From positions 1 through 29,735 of IMG/VR virus record IMGVR_UViG_3300025151_000197: a stretch of 29,735 bases of DNA. One strand, written 5' to 3'. Of the stretch, positions 20,921 through 29,029 are shown in pieces. A program made the translations under genes and the position numbers. Position 1 is the stretch's first letter, and every line of letters begins with the position of its first letter. Origin of the DNA: a virus. The notes beneath the pieces are model-generated. The model saw nothing but the letters and a program-made list of their open reading frames with translations. It did not search any database and had not been told where the DNA came from.

Positions 20921-22972
20921 TTATCTCCTGATTTTAGAATCCATCCATATGCGGATGCGTGCTTTCAAGCGTGGTTTGTTCGAGATGAACTTTGCAAAGC
21001 GCTCTCCGAATTTGATATAGATTGCTCTGAACCAACCCGGTGAATCATTGAGCATCCATTCTCGGAAAAGCAACCATGCAGGGTTGTGCGCTCCGTAAAC
21101 CTCGCGTGCTACCCAGCAGAGCATCGCTCCTGTTGCAAAACCGCCCCCTAGCGAACCTAGTCCACTAAATATACCCGCTTGCGAAGATGCGCGGGCCGCT
21201 TGATCGGCAATCGCCATATTTGCGGCATTAGTTGCCTGGTTCTGTATAAAGCCCAAACCCGCTTCGGGATTGAGATATTGCGGACTCGACTGCAATCCGT
21301 ATCCGGCTTGTCCAAATACGCTCTGTCCTTGTTGTAGTGCAGTTCCTCCTCCTCTGCCCAGTATCGCTTGGAACGGATCGAGCGAATCGCGATCTTCCAT
21401 TTGCTGGATTCTCGAAGCGGCATCCAAGTATCCGAGGAGTCCTTGCATACGCAAGCTTTCGCGTAGTCTTTCGGAATCCATCTTCGTGCCTACGTTGAAT
21501 TGATCCGCTCCCATTCTGCGCGTATCGTCCGCAGTTTGGATGCCCGCTTCCTGTCCAAGTACGGATTGTGCGAATGCTCGGTTTTGCATCTTGCGCTGAT
21601 TGTCCTCCAGCACTTGTGCTTTTGCTTCCTCAATTGCACTTTTTTGGTCAAAGGTTCTGCCCATCAATGTTGCTCTAGCTCGCTCAGATTCATCAATCAA
21701 CCTTCTCTCACGGTCAGTCAGTCCCTGACCAAGCGCTTCTTCGGCTTGCGTCATGAGTCCTTGGCGCAACGGATCTGCTTGCACGCCTTGGGACGCTACT
21801 TGGGCAGGGTCGGATATTCCGACGTCTCTAAGCAAGTTGCCCTTTTGTTCCTCGATGAGATCCTTCGCACCTTGCATCGCAGATTGCGTGCCTGGTTTGT
21901 AATCCTCCATGATGTCTTGGTACAGACCGGATAGGCGAGACACATCCTGTAGATCAGCTTCTCTTTGACGGGACAAACTTCCTCGTTGTATGTCCTCGGC
22001 TAACGTCGCAAGTCCTTTAAACTCTCCTTCTCTGAATCCTGCTTGATCATCCGTTTGTATGGTTTCGACAAAAGTATCCCCAACCTCGTCTGCAAGTCCG
22101 GCATCCACGTCTGCTTGCGTTGCGGTGCGTGTTTCAAATCTAGTGAGGTCGCGAGTGTCACCAAGGATGTCAACCATCCCGTCACCCGTAAACCCGCCCG
22201 GTATGGTTTCGGTTTGTCCTACCTTGCTTGGGTCGGTAATGATGTTGCCTTGGGCATCCTTGGCGAAACTTTTGATTTGACGATCTTCGTTTTTCCCAAA
22301 TTCATTGTAATGATCACGCCCAAAATCAGCCTTGCTTCGACCTTTCGCTTGATCCGAATTGAATTGCTGAAGCAAGTCAGGGTTAGAATCGATGTACTGT
22401 TCGTAAACACTATCGGGAGCTACACTAGTTGTAGATGTTGCGTTTGCCTCGCTTGCTTGTTGTTTCGCTTGTTGCTGAACTTGACTAGTAAGCAAATCAA
22501 ATTCACCTGTGGTCATCGGCCCAACTTCTTGTCCCCCCGTTTGCCCTATAAGTTTGCCTCCCGCATCGTAAATACCATAAATAGGCAATCTCCCCCCCCT
22601 GCTTCTCGCCCCGGTTATCGGGGTTGCCCCGGACTTGTGCAATCGGAACGAATGCCCACCAACTTGAGCAGTATCACCTCTTTGAGCAACAAGCTCATCC
22701 ATTGATTGCGTAGAAGTTAATCGCCCCTGATCGTCATAAGTACCCGTGACTGCATCCGTCTCAGTCCCCAACAAGGTCTGCCTGAGAATATCCGTATCCA
22801 TCTGCGCGGTTTTCTTGCGGATGCTCTCCTCAAGTGGTAGCAAGCTTTCCAAGCTACCTACGTCTGCAAAGTCACCTGTTCCCTTGAGGAACTCAGCTTG
22901 CGCCTTTAACGCTTCTGCCATCCCTTCCCCATAGGAAGGTTGCTCGGGATAATTAATATCGGGACTACTCAT
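20921..22972 (-). CDS. Large virion-associated protein with Cys-Trp C-terminal module
   Basis: The 683-residue product begins with low-complexity sequence, then carries a short module YIDSNPDLLQQF and HYNEFGKNEDRQ (about residues 191-230). This resembles the NPDL/HYxxxG repeat known from bacterial surface and phage structural proteins. A long helical region follows. The C-terminal 65 residues, LCWVAREVYGAHNPAWLLF and FRAIYIKFGERFAKFISN, match a module I recall from tail/ejection proteins of many phages, related to CFIATAAYG-type C-termini. A Gly-rich hydrophobic stretch (GIFSGLGSLGGGFATGAML) precedes it. It is probably an internal or tail-tip protein. The stop is six bases before the next gene. 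Confidence 0.7.
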   Translation of the reverse strand: MSSPDINYPEQPSYGEGMAEALKAQAEFLKGTGDFADVGSLESLLPLEESIRKKTAQMDTDILRQTLLGTETDAVTGTYDDQGRLTSTQSMDELVAQRGDTAQVGGHSFRLHKSGATPITGARSRGGRLPIYGIYDAGGKLIGQTGGQEVGPMTTGEFDLLTSQVQQQAKQQASEANATSTTSVAPDSVYEQYIDSNPDLLQQFNSDQAKGRSKADFGRDHYNEFGKNEDRQIKSFAKDAQGNIITDPSKVGQTETIPGGFTGDGMVDILGDTRDLTRFETRTATQADVDAGLADEVGDTFVETIQTDDQAGFREGEFKGLATLAEDIQRGSLSRQREADLQDVSRLSGLYQDIMEDYKPGTQSAMQGAKDLIEEQKGNLLRDVGISDPAQVASQGVQADPLRQGLMTQAEEALGQGLTDRERRLIDESERARATLMGRTFDQKSAIEEAKAQVLEDNQRKMQNRAFAQSVLGQEAGIQTADDTRRMGADQFNVGTKMDSERLRESLRMQGLLGYLDAASRIQQMEDRDSLDPFQAILGRGGGTALQQGQSVFGQAGYGLQSSPQYLNPEAGLGFIQNQATNAANMAIADQAARASSQAGIFSGLGSLGGGFATGAMLCWVAREVYGAHNPAWLLFREWMLNDSPGWFRAIYIKFGERFAKFISNKPRLKARIRIWMDSKIRR

Positions 22973-23307
22973 AACGTTCTTCTCCTAACTTGTTCGCAAC
23001 TAAAGTATTTGACTGGTTTGTTCTTCACGCTCCTCATCCATCCGATCCATGGAAGTGGATAAGGCATTCGTTCTATAAATTCTTTTATCGCGCCCTCACC
23101 TACTGCGGTTCTGACGTACCATGCATCGGGATCTTTCACGTCCCATTGCGCGTCAGGGTTGCCCTGGTCGCGTCTTACGGGCTTGCCGAATATCAAGCTA
23201 TGCGGAGTCTTGAACACGTATCCCCTGTCCATGTATACCGCAATGTCCTTGAATAGATCCGTTCCGATCTTCTCGTATAGTTCGAGCGCTTTGACCAATA
23301 CGTTCAC
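22969..23307 (-). CDS. Small virion-operon protein, unknown
   Basis: I take the GTG at 23307, which overlaps the previous stop (GTGA), giving 112 residues (MNVLVKALELYEKIG...). A frame starting at 23343 would overlap the preceding gene by 40 bases. The protein has IAVYMDRGYVFKTPHSL, DPDAWYVRTAVGEGAI and a C-terminal basic segment with one Cys (FSCEQVRRR). The family is not recognised. It overlaps the next gene by four bases. Confidence 0.65.
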   Translation of the reverse strand: MNVLVKALELYEKIGTDLFKDIAVYMDRGYVFKTPHSLIFGKPVRRDQGNPDAQWDVKDPDAWYVRTAVGEGAIKEFIERMPYPLPWIGWMRSVKNKPVKYFSCEQVRRRTL

Positions 23308-23705
23308 GTGCTTATCGTTGCTCCCAATGCCACTACTTTCCAATTCGATCCGTCAGATACCGCAACCGTTGCCGCACCTGAGTTTCCATCCGTCACGTAT
23401 ATCATCTGTCCGGCTGGGGATGCGGAGGGTACTCCGCTCACCGCATAGGATCGTAAAGTCATTATCGTTCCGCTTATCGTGCCTCCGGTCAGCGCAACCG
23501 CATTAGCGGCTTGCGTGGAAATCGTGCCTAGACCCAATGCGGTACGAGCGTCACTCGCATTTGCACTCCCCGTACCTCCGTTGGATACTGCGATGGGAGT
23601 TGCAACCGTGACCGTAGGTGTGCCTAGTTCGTTTAGATTGGCAGCCGTGACCTCAACGCCCGTGGCAAAAGTAAACCCTCTAGTGACTGAACTTGAGATT
23701 GCCAT
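23304..23705 (-). CDS. Tail fibre-like protein with collar/shaft repeat
   Basis: The 133-residue product contains the repeat-type sequence VSNGGTGSANASDARTALGL, then GTISTQAANAVALTGGTISG, seen in phage tail-fibre shafts. The C-terminal half (GQMIYVTDGNSGAATVAVSD, then GSNWKVVAL) is a short beta-strand cap typical of fibre tips. Such fibres bind the host surface. It is shorter than most tail fibres, so it may be a small cap fibre or a fibre-attachment protein. It begins directly after the tail-protein stop. Confidence 0.75.
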   Translation of the reverse strand: MAISSSVTRGFTFATGVEVTAANLNELGTPTVTVATPIAVSNGGTGSANASDARTALGLGTISTQAANAVALTGGTISGTIMTLRSYAVSGVPSASPAGQMIYVTDGNSGAATVAVSDGSNWKVVALGATIST

Positions 23706-25340
23706 CTATGCAACCTCCGTTCTGATGTTCGCTCCATCTTGGATCGCATCCAAGGAGACGTGTCTAAAGCTCGGTCTGCCACTAGTAACGTTTATCTCGA
23801 CTTGCGCCCCATACCCTCTTGTGCGTCCCGTACCGAAGCGTAGAAGGGCTTCCTCAGTCCCGCTTGCGGTATGGCTCAGGACGGTAGTCGAAGCGTCAGG
23901 ATCGAGCGTATTGACCTTGATGTTAAAAGCATCATTGTTAACCGTGTTGACTCCCAATTGTCCACGCCTCCAACGCTTGACCTCCTGGTTACCCAAAGTG
24001 TATGCGCGAGTGACAAGTTTTCCTGCAATTGCGGTAGTGCCTGACTCGCTCGAACTTCCGATCTTTCTACCACTATCGTCAGAAGCGTTTTCTTCCATCA
24101 GATACCATCCCGTGTCGTTGCAAGCGAACAATCTGCGCTTCGTAGGATCGCTACCATGCGAGCAGACAACCCAATCATCCACGTGGAATGCCAAGCTTCC
24201 CGACATTGCAGGGTAACTGTCTACGCTCACCCAAGTGGAGGTAAGCAAATTATATACGAATATCGCATTAGGCACGGTAGAATTACCCGTAGGTACTGCA
24301 AGGTAGTACTTGTTATCATACACCACGCCACACGCTTTGTCCGCATGAGCGTAATTCACGTCCTCAAATTGATCTTGGATTTGACGGGTCATCGGAATCG
24401 TTTCTCCGGTAACCTTACTTATAGCTACCCCCAATCCCTTCGCAGGGTCAGTGCCAGGACTAAGCACGACAACTCCATTGTCACTCAAGAAGAAGGTTTG
24501 CGGGCCTGACTGAGCGATACTCTTGCGAGCTACGCACCCATGCTGGCGGGTGATCTCGTAAGTATTGGCGGCACTTACTGTCGCAATGTTGTTTATCATG
24601 TGAATGCTATTACGCATAAACACGATCAACTGGTCTTCTTGATAAGGAAAAAATCCTACAAGGAAATCCGCTGACCCCTTGTTGATTCTAAATTGCGCGT
24701 CACTTGGAGTATAGACATCCGTGTCCAACAAGTTACTCATCAAGATCGAGTACTTGGAATCAGTAGGTTGTGGAATGATAAGTCGGTTGCGGAAGAACAC
24801 GCCAAAGTCGGTATTCGGACATTGTATGTTTCCACCACCTGGCGATGCGTTTGCCTTCACTACAAAATCAGTCGGGCTTGAATAGTCCCCATCCCATTCT
24901 AACGGGGTCTTGTTCTTGCCTCGAAACAAAATCAACTTCTCCATCGACTGCACGAAACTCGCTCCGTCTGCGGTAGCGACTACTTCCGAGCCGGGATAAT
25001 CAATTGCAATGCCCGAATTGTTCGCGTCATTCCATATGATTGCTTTGTCCTTGGTTGCCACTACGACAAATTCTACGCCTGTTGCCGGGTCGCTGAATAG
25101 CGTTGATGCAAATACCTGTTCAGTCCCTGCTGAGTAAGTAAGCGTAACCGCGCCAGCAAGGAAGTCTATGCCCTTGCGCGTCTCCGCCAAGTCACCAACC
25201 AATCGCATATTCTCGGAAGTCTCTACGAATCCACCTTCGAGCGAGGTCTTCTCCTGGTACGAATCGATACCGCGAAATCCACGATCCCCCTCGCTAAGTA
25301 CCTGATCGTCAAGCGATCCATATGAACGGTATCTGCTCAT
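23706..25340 (-). CDS. Tail protein, tubular B-like/beta-propeller-like
   Basis: I choose the ATG at 25340 (MSRYRSYGSLDDQ), coupled to the holin-like gene (ATGA), giving 544 residues; the longer frame from 25418 overlaps that gene. The protein is rich in beta strands with many short Gly/Asp/Asn turns (TLFSDPATGVEFVVVATKDK, GKNKTPLEWDG, FLSDNGVVVLSPG) and has no catalytic motif. By size and position after the adaptor it fits a podovirus tail tube/nozzle protein (gp12-like) or a P22 gp10-like stabilisation protein. The assignment rests on synteny and fold-like pattern only. Confidence 0.6.
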   Translation of the reverse strand: MSRYRSYGSLDDQVLSEGDRGFRGIDSYQEKTSLEGGFVETSENMRLVGDLAETRKGIDFLAGAVTLTYSAGTEQVFASTLFSDPATGVEFVVVATKDKAIIWNDANNSGIAIDYPGSEVVATADGASFVQSMEKLILFRGKNKTPLEWDGDYSSPTDFVVKANASPGGGNIQCPNTDFGVFFRNRLIIPQPTDSKYSILMSNLLDTDVYTPSDAQFRINKGSADFLVGFFPYQEDQLIVFMRNSIHMINNIATVSAANTYEITRQHGCVARKSIAQSGPQTFFLSDNGVVVLSPGTDPAKGLGVAISKVTGETIPMTRQIQDQFEDVNYAHADKACGVVYDNKYYLAVPTGNSTVPNAIFVYNLLTSTWVSVDSYPAMSGSLAFHVDDWVVCSHGSDPTKRRLFACNDTGWYLMEENASDDSGRKIGSSSESGTTAIAGKLVTRAYTLGNQEVKRWRRGQLGVNTVNNDAFNIKVNTLDPDASTTVLSHTASGTEEALLRFGTGRTRGYGAQVEINVTSGRPSFRHVSLDAIQDGANIRTEVA

Positions 25341-25486
25341 TTGCGCTTCTTGAACTCCTGCCAAAGTTTTACACCCATGAATATGATGGTGAGCGTACCC
25401 GCGACCACTCCAATCCATTCATGCAATGAACCCGAAAAGGTTGCGAGCGTTCCTCCTATTCCTATCAAACAATCCTTATCTATCAT
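25337..25486 (-). CDS. Small membrane protein, holin candidate
   Basis: This 49-residue gene lies in the gap between larger genes, overlapping the previous stop (ATGA at 25486) and the next start (ATGA at 25340). Its product has a hydrophobic N-terminal stretch (LIGIGGTLATFSGSL), a second (WIGVVAGTLTIIFMGVKLW), and a basic end EFKKRK. This is the size and layout of many phage holins with two membrane helices, which open the inner membrane for lysis at a set time. No endolysin gene is recognised nearby. Confidence 0.6.
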   Translation of the reverse strand: MIDKDCLIGIGGTLATFSGSLHEWIGVVAGTLTIIFMGVKLWQEFKKRK

Positions 25487-25947
25487 CGTCTTCCTCCGGG
25501 TGTGAAATAAAATCCAACGATCATGGGGAGGACAACGGTTGCTTGGAAGAGTGCAATATGTCCTGTTGTAACGACCAAAGGGGCTTGCTCAGCTGGAAAA
25601 CTGAGGAGTCCGAAAAGAAACTCTCTCCGCCCTTCTCCTGTAATGTTTGTTGTACTGATGAGTGGTACGCTTGGGTAGACGGTGGTAATACAGGTGATGA
25701 ACGCGAGCGTAGACATGCCGATAAGAGCAAGCATCCTCCTAGTAGCGCGAGTAAACGCACCGCCCGGGCCTGAGTTAAGACTCTTCTGATATTCAATTGC
25801 AAATTCATTGTTTCGCGCCTCCCGCGCCATTTCCATTTCGTACTTCTGCTGACGCGAATCCGTCATCGCTCCGAATACACCCTTGAGAATACTGCCCATT
25901 GCGGCAGACCCTCCCCCGGTTAAGAACAATGTCAAAAGCTCGAACAT
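25483..25947 (-). CDS. Membrane protein, holin/lysis-type
   Basis: The 154-residue protein has an amphipathic N-terminus (LLTLFLTGGGSAAMGSILKG), a charged helix (QQKYEMEMAREARNNEFAI), and two strong hydrophobic segments (RRMLALIGMSTLAFITCITT and ATVVLPMIVGFYFTPGG). It resembles phage three-segment holin-type proteins (GTA-type holin). It overlaps the 49-residue gene and the previous gene (TAATG). Its role in lysis is inferred from topology and context. Confidence 0.55.
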   Translation of the reverse strand: MFELLTLFLTGGGSAAMGSILKGVFGAMTDSRQQKYEMEMAREARNNEFAIEYQKSLNSGPGGAFTRATRRMLALIGMSTLAFITCITTVYPSVPLISTTNITGEGRREFLFGLLSFPAEQAPLVVTTGHIALFQATVVLPMIVGFYFTPGGRR

Positions 25948-26282
25948 TAGTTTTCCGTCCCTCCGCCATTAACCCCGTACCTAAGATTGTCTACGTGTCC
26001 ATCAATCTTATCCACCCTACCCTCAAGATGTTGGATCTTCATGTCTTGTTGAGCGTCAGCAGGGAGTGAACCGATCTCACCTCTTGGCCATTTTATTCTA
26101 AATTCCGAATTCAATTCGACCTCATGTTGCATCCTTTGCTGATCCATCTCGATTGTGTTCAATCGATTAACGATTACCGAGTATCCCCAAACCGCAGTTC
26201 CGACCAAGGCAATTACTTTGGCGGCAAATGCAAGTTGCACTTTGGCAGATGCGTTTTCGTTTATCTCGCCTTCTTCGCTCAC
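25947..26282 (-). CDS. Membrane-anchored coiled-coil protein
   Basis: The 111-residue product has an N-terminal acidic tail, one membrane segment (VQLAFAAKVIALVGTAVWGY) and a helical coiled-coil part (RLNTIEMDQQRMQHEVELN, HLEGRVDKIDGHVDNL). This resembles small phage proteins near lysis genes, possibly a spanin-like or holin-modulating partner, but no signal peptide or lipobox was seen. It overlaps both neighbours (TAATG and ATGA). Confidence 0.55.
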   Translation of the reverse strand: MSEEGEINENASAKVQLAFAAKVIALVGTAVWGYSVIVNRLNTIEMDQQRMQHEVELNSEFRIKWPRGEIGSLPADAQQDMKIQHLEGRVDKIDGHVDNLRYGVNGGGTEN

Positions 26283-26497
26283 TTCTTTCCTATTAGTTCA
26301 AAAATTCTCTTCACGTCTTCGCGCCGATCCTCGGCAAGCTTTTCGATGTTTCGGATCTTCTCGTAGTGGCGAGCTACTCCGATTTCCAACTTTGCGTTCT
26401 TAGCTTTTTGCACGTCCACGTCTTCCTTTATTCGCTTCAAAAAGAATCCGATTACGCTTACCGCAACGGACAATCCAAGAAAAATGTAGGTTTCCAC
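26279..26497 (-). CDS. Membrane-anchored coiled-coil protein, 72 residues
   Basis: The gene starts with GTG eight bases after a strong GGAGG element. The product has an N-terminal membrane segment (IFLGLSVAVSVIGFFL) followed by a charged coiled coil (KRIKEDVDVQKAKNAKLE, YEKIRNIEKLAEDRREDV). It is of the same design as the 111-residue gene that follows, so the two may be a pair. There is no sequence evidence for a precise role; proximity to the holin candidates suggests lysis. Confidence 0.6.
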   Translation of the reverse strand: METYIFLGLSVAVSVIGFFLKRIKEDVDVQKAKNAKLEIGVARHYEKIRNIEKLAEDRREDVKRIFELIGKK

Positions 26498-26501
26498 CAG
26501 G

Positions 26502-26576
26502 TTATCCTCCCTTGAGTATTACAAGGGTTAATAACAATATGCCATCGGCAAGGAGTATCATGTGCGAGCGTTTCAT
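26502..26576 (-). CDS. Hydrophobic micropeptide, 24 residues
   Basis: The ATG overlaps the stop of the upstream gene (ATGA). The product, MKRSHMILLADGILLLTLVI followed by LKGG, is one short hydrophobic helix. Its last codons are also the ribosome binding site (AAGGGAGGA) for the GTG gene downstream. It may therefore be a coupling leader rather than a stable protein. Confidence 0.4.
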   Translation of the reverse strand: MKRSHMILLADGILLLTLVILKGG

Positions 26577-26803
26577 TCGGGGGGAGGTAGTGACCAATCG
26601 TCTCCAGCAAGAATCGTGAGCATTTGCGAATGAGTGTAGACTTCTTTGCCGTAAAGAAAACGGGGTTTAGCGCCCTCGTACTTAACAAAAGTTTTATCTC
26701 CCGCAATGTTGTATCGAATAGTTTCTGACGAAAACTCCAACACTTGTGAAAAATCTACGGTACTCACTTCGTCAGCATCTATGATTACGTAATTCCTGCT
26801 CAT
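26573..26803 (-). CDS. Small unknown virion-operon protein
   Basis: The 76-residue product (MSRNYVIIDADEVSTVDFSQ...) reads as a small beta-rich protein with the segment RYNIAGDKTFVKYEG and ends with a proline-rich tail. It overlaps both neighbours by four bases, which supports translation. The family is not recognised. Confidence 0.65.
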   Translation of the reverse strand: MSRNYVIIDADEVSTVDFSQVLEFSSETIRYNIAGDKTFVKYEGAKPRFLYGKEVYTHSQMLTILAGDDWSLPPPE

Positions 26804-27504
26804 GATGGTACATTGGAATCAGAGAGGTTTGCACCACTTGATGTTAAGTTCTCACTTCCGATTTGATCGTTGATCGTAGTGCCGGAGGAATCGTCACCCA
26901 TTCTCCACCAACCGCTAGTATTAAAACCTGATGAAATGTCTATCGGACTCCCGCTATTGTACATCGCAGTCACTTCACTCGCAGACAAACCTGCCGAGTG
27001 AAAACTTATCTCGTCCATATTTCCTTGAAAATAGTATCCTGCGGAATGGTAACCGAAAGAAGAAATTTTAAATGCGCCTGACTCTGACTTACTGTTTTTT
27101 TCTACAGCGTTTATATACACCTTTTCTGTACCGCTGGTACGGGTGACTACTAAGTGAAACCACTCGTCTTCAGTATATGCGGATGAAATGGTAATGGCAA
27201 CCCCGTAACCTCTTATCATAAGCGATCCCCCAGAGAGGAACGCGCGAGATGCTTTCGTTGTGTCTACAAAAATAAAATCCTGTGTATCAGATACTCCATA
27301 AAGCCACATTGACAACGCAAAGTCCGTAGTGCCGAGCGTAATGTCTTTGTTTCCTGCGGACGTGCCGAAGAACAAGTGATCATCTGTACCGTCAAATGAT
27401 CCGCTGAACTGATTTTGAAATCCTCCACCTACTGGTCTGCCCGAAGATGTTGCAAGCTTCGCTCCGCCCAAGCCAAGCCCAAGCGATATGGTTGATTCGC
27501 CCAC
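26800..27504 (-). CDS. LamG/concanavalin-like lectin domain protein, probable adhesin
   Basis: The open frame extends upstream to 27612 but overlaps the preceding gene, so I take the GTG at 27504 (MGESTISLGLGLGG), giving 234 residues; the ribosome site is weak. The domain shows the LamG-type pattern FSGSFDGTDDHLFFG, FALSMWLYGVSDTQDFIF, WFHLVVTRTSGTEKVYING-like (here INAVEKN) and GNMDEISFHSAGLSASEV, with MYNSGSP after it. Such domains bind sugars or protein ligands and commonly form phage tail adhesins. The C-terminus is a Ser/Gly-rich extension. It probably contacts the host surface. Confidence 0.8.
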   Translation of the reverse strand: MGESTISLGLGLGGAKLATSSGRPVGGGFQNQFSGSFDGTDDHLFFGTSAGNKDITLGTTDFALSMWLYGVSDTQDFIFVDTTKASRAFLSGGSLMIRGYGVAITISSAYTEDEWFHLVVTRTSGTEKVYINAVEKNSKSESGAFKISSFGYHSAGYYFQGNMDEISFHSAGLSASEVTAMYNSGSPIDISSGFNTSGWWRMGDDSSGTTINDQIGSENLTSSGANLSDSNVPS

Positions 27505-27506
27505 GC

Positions 27507-27767
27507 TTAGACGTTGTAAGCGATTACCGCACCACTCGTAAGGTCGATGCTCGTAAAATTGCCGTACAAAACCATCCCTGCGGACAAGGTGGTTGCGTCC
27601 TGTCCTGTGCAAATGTCATCGAGGTTTGTTATGTTGCTTGCTTGCGCGGCAAGCACGGAGTCCTCCGTTGCCTGGATGGCAAACCAATTGCCCGTATGTA
27701 CCGCAGTATCGTTAATGTACTCCCCCCCATTAAGACCGAGTCCTCTGTATTCGCTTGTAGATGCCAT
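27507..27767 (-). CDS. Small virion protein, conserved but unnamed
   Basis: The 86-residue product begins MASTSEYRGLGLNGGEYIND and ends in GNFTSIDLTSGAVIAYNV. I recall this type of ending from small structural proteins in tailed phages. It has an AAGGAA ribosome site and lies between the tail adaptor and the LamG gene. It may be a tail-attached or fibre-support protein; no motif proves it. Confidence 0.6.
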   Translation of the reverse strand: MASTSEYRGLGLNGGEYINDTAVHTGNWFAIQATEDSVLAAQASNITNLDDICTGQDATTLSAGMVLYGNFTSIDLTSGAVIAYNV

Positions 27768-27782
27768 GATGTATATTCCTTG

Positions 27783-28607
27783 TTATGCTGGTGACGCTAT
27801 GGTCGTACCGTAAGTTTCGATTAAAATTGGTTGGGATTGTCCTTCTTGTCTTTCGAGCTTATCCAACTCGACTTGCAAAATTTGTTCCGCTTGTTGGAGC
27901 GCAACTTGCGCTTTCTCGGTTTGCCCGTCAGCAGTTAGCCAGTCGCTATATGCACCGATTATCGCATACTCAGAGAATACCCAAGGGTAGTCAGTCGCGC
28001 TTCCTCCATACGATGGGAAGGGTATTCTGTAATGTACCCACACCGGGCTTGTTGAGGAACGATTGGGCAAGATAGCTTCCCCATAGTCACTCGATCCCGT
28101 GACGTATATGTTTCTAAACGCGATGTCTGAAAAATTGCTACCCCCATAGGGGTCTTTGTCAGTCACTCGGAATACTTCGCTTATCGTAGTGCCAAAGTCC
28201 AGGTAACTGAGCATATTCGCAGTTGCAGTTGCTCCCGAGCCTGATCCTCCGCTAAAGCTTACCGCAGGGGCAGAGACGTATCCCGTGCCATTCGCAGTTA
28301 CCGCAACTCCATTTACCTCTCCATCGCTATTGATAGTCGCAGTCGCAGTTGCCGCTCCCGCTACTGTAACGGTTGGAGCAGAAGTGTATGAAGCCCCCCC
28401 GCTACCCACGTCTATGCTCCTGACACGAAGATCAGGTATGATCTGCGTAAGGCGCGATACGAATGGCCATGCGGTGCGATCCCATGCCAAGCGTCCGAAA
28501 CGATTGAAGCTACGTGTGGATGCGTCAGTCTCCGCGCTCAATAACGAGTCTACCCCAATCATTTGGGTCAAACTCGTCCGCATCCCGCTGACCGTGGTTA
28601 CTCTCAT
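27783..28607 (-). CDS. Head-tail adaptor (tail tubular A-like) with inserted repeat domain
   Basis: The 274-residue protein has an adaptor-like helical N-terminus (VTTVSGMRTSLTQMIGVD) and a helical C-terminus (YAIIGAYSDWLTADGQTEKA, LQQAEQILQVELDKLERQ). Between them, residues about 64-131 contain two similar Gly/Thr/Ser/Ala-rich strands (SYTSAPTVTVAGAATAT and GYVSAPAVSFSGGSGSG). The repeats look like an inserted beta-domain on the virion surface, while the helical parts fit the ring that joins portal and tail tube. Position between the capsid genes and the tail protein supports this. The repeated insert is the unusual feature. Confidence 0.6.
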   Translation of the reverse strand: MRVTTVSGMRTSLTQMIGVDSLLSAETDASTRSFNRFGRLAWDRTAWPFVSRLTQIIPDLRVRSIDVGSGGASYTSAPTVTVAGAATATATINSDGEVNGVAVTANGTGYVSAPAVSFSGGSGSGATATANMLSYLDFGTTISEVFRVTDKDPYGGSNFSDIAFRNIYVTGSSDYGEAILPNRSSTSPVWVHYRIPFPSYGGSATDYPWVFSEYAIIGAYSDWLTADGQTEKAQVALQQAEQILQVELDKLERQEGQSQPILIETYGTTIASPA

Positions 28608-28942
28608 GCTAGTCCCAAACCTCCATGAAAGGTCTTCTTGTCAAATGATTTGGTCTTCAATGCGGGATTGTCACGCAGGAATTCATTGACGAATTGTTTG
28701 TCCTGCCAACATCCAGGTTTGAACTGTTGCCATCTAAAGTACTCGCGTGCAGGGATAGTAGCTTTCAATTGCCCTACCCCATCCATCATTCCACCTTGTT
28801 CGTTCTCCTTGCCACATTCTATTTCGCGTTTCTTTGCCTCGTACTTTTCGAGGTCAACTTCGTAACGCAAATGACGTTCAAGGTTTTTCATGAACGTCGA
28901 ACCGTTTCCTTCTTTCCATTTAGGTATGAAAATTTCGGACAT
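28604..28942 (-). CDS. Small virion-operon protein, unknown
   Basis: The 112-residue product (MSEIFIPKWKEGNGSTFMKN...) is basic/acidic and helical, with HLRYEVDLEKYEAKKREIE in the first half and FKPGCWQDKQFVNEFLRD in the second. It overlaps the adaptor start by four bases (ATGA). No family is recognised; its place between capsid and adaptor suggests a head or neck role. Confidence 0.6.
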   Translation of the reverse strand: MSEIFIPKWKEGNGSTFMKNLERHLRYEVDLEKYEAKKREIECGKENEQGGMMDGVGQLKATIPAREYFRWQQFKPGCWQDKQFVNEFLRDNPALKTKSFDKKTFHGGLGLA

Positions 28943-28969
28943 AGTTGTTAAGGGTTAACTTGCCGTGTC

Positions 28970-29011
28970 GGGGCGGATCGCGAAAATAACACAAAAACGC
29001 GATCCAGCCCC
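28970..29011 (-). other. Stem-loop between head and tail genes
   Basis: GGGGCgGATCGCG and CGCGATCcaGCCCC pair over about 12 base pairs with a small bulge and an A/T-rich loop. There is no T-run after the stem on the minus strand, so it is not a normal intrinsic terminator. It could lower transcript levels or be an RNA processing or stability element separating the decoration/capsid genes from the tail genes. Confidence 0.6.
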
Positions 29012-29029
29012 TGAACAACGACAAATATA

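Noticed and set aside
22043-22705. Plus-strand frame of 220 codons
   Set aside because: It is antisense to the 683-residue virion protein gene and has no coherent start signal or motif.
23479-24216. Plus-strand frame of 245 codons
   Set aside because: It is antisense to the fibre-like and tail genes; its hydrophobic composition is a by-product of the reverse strand.
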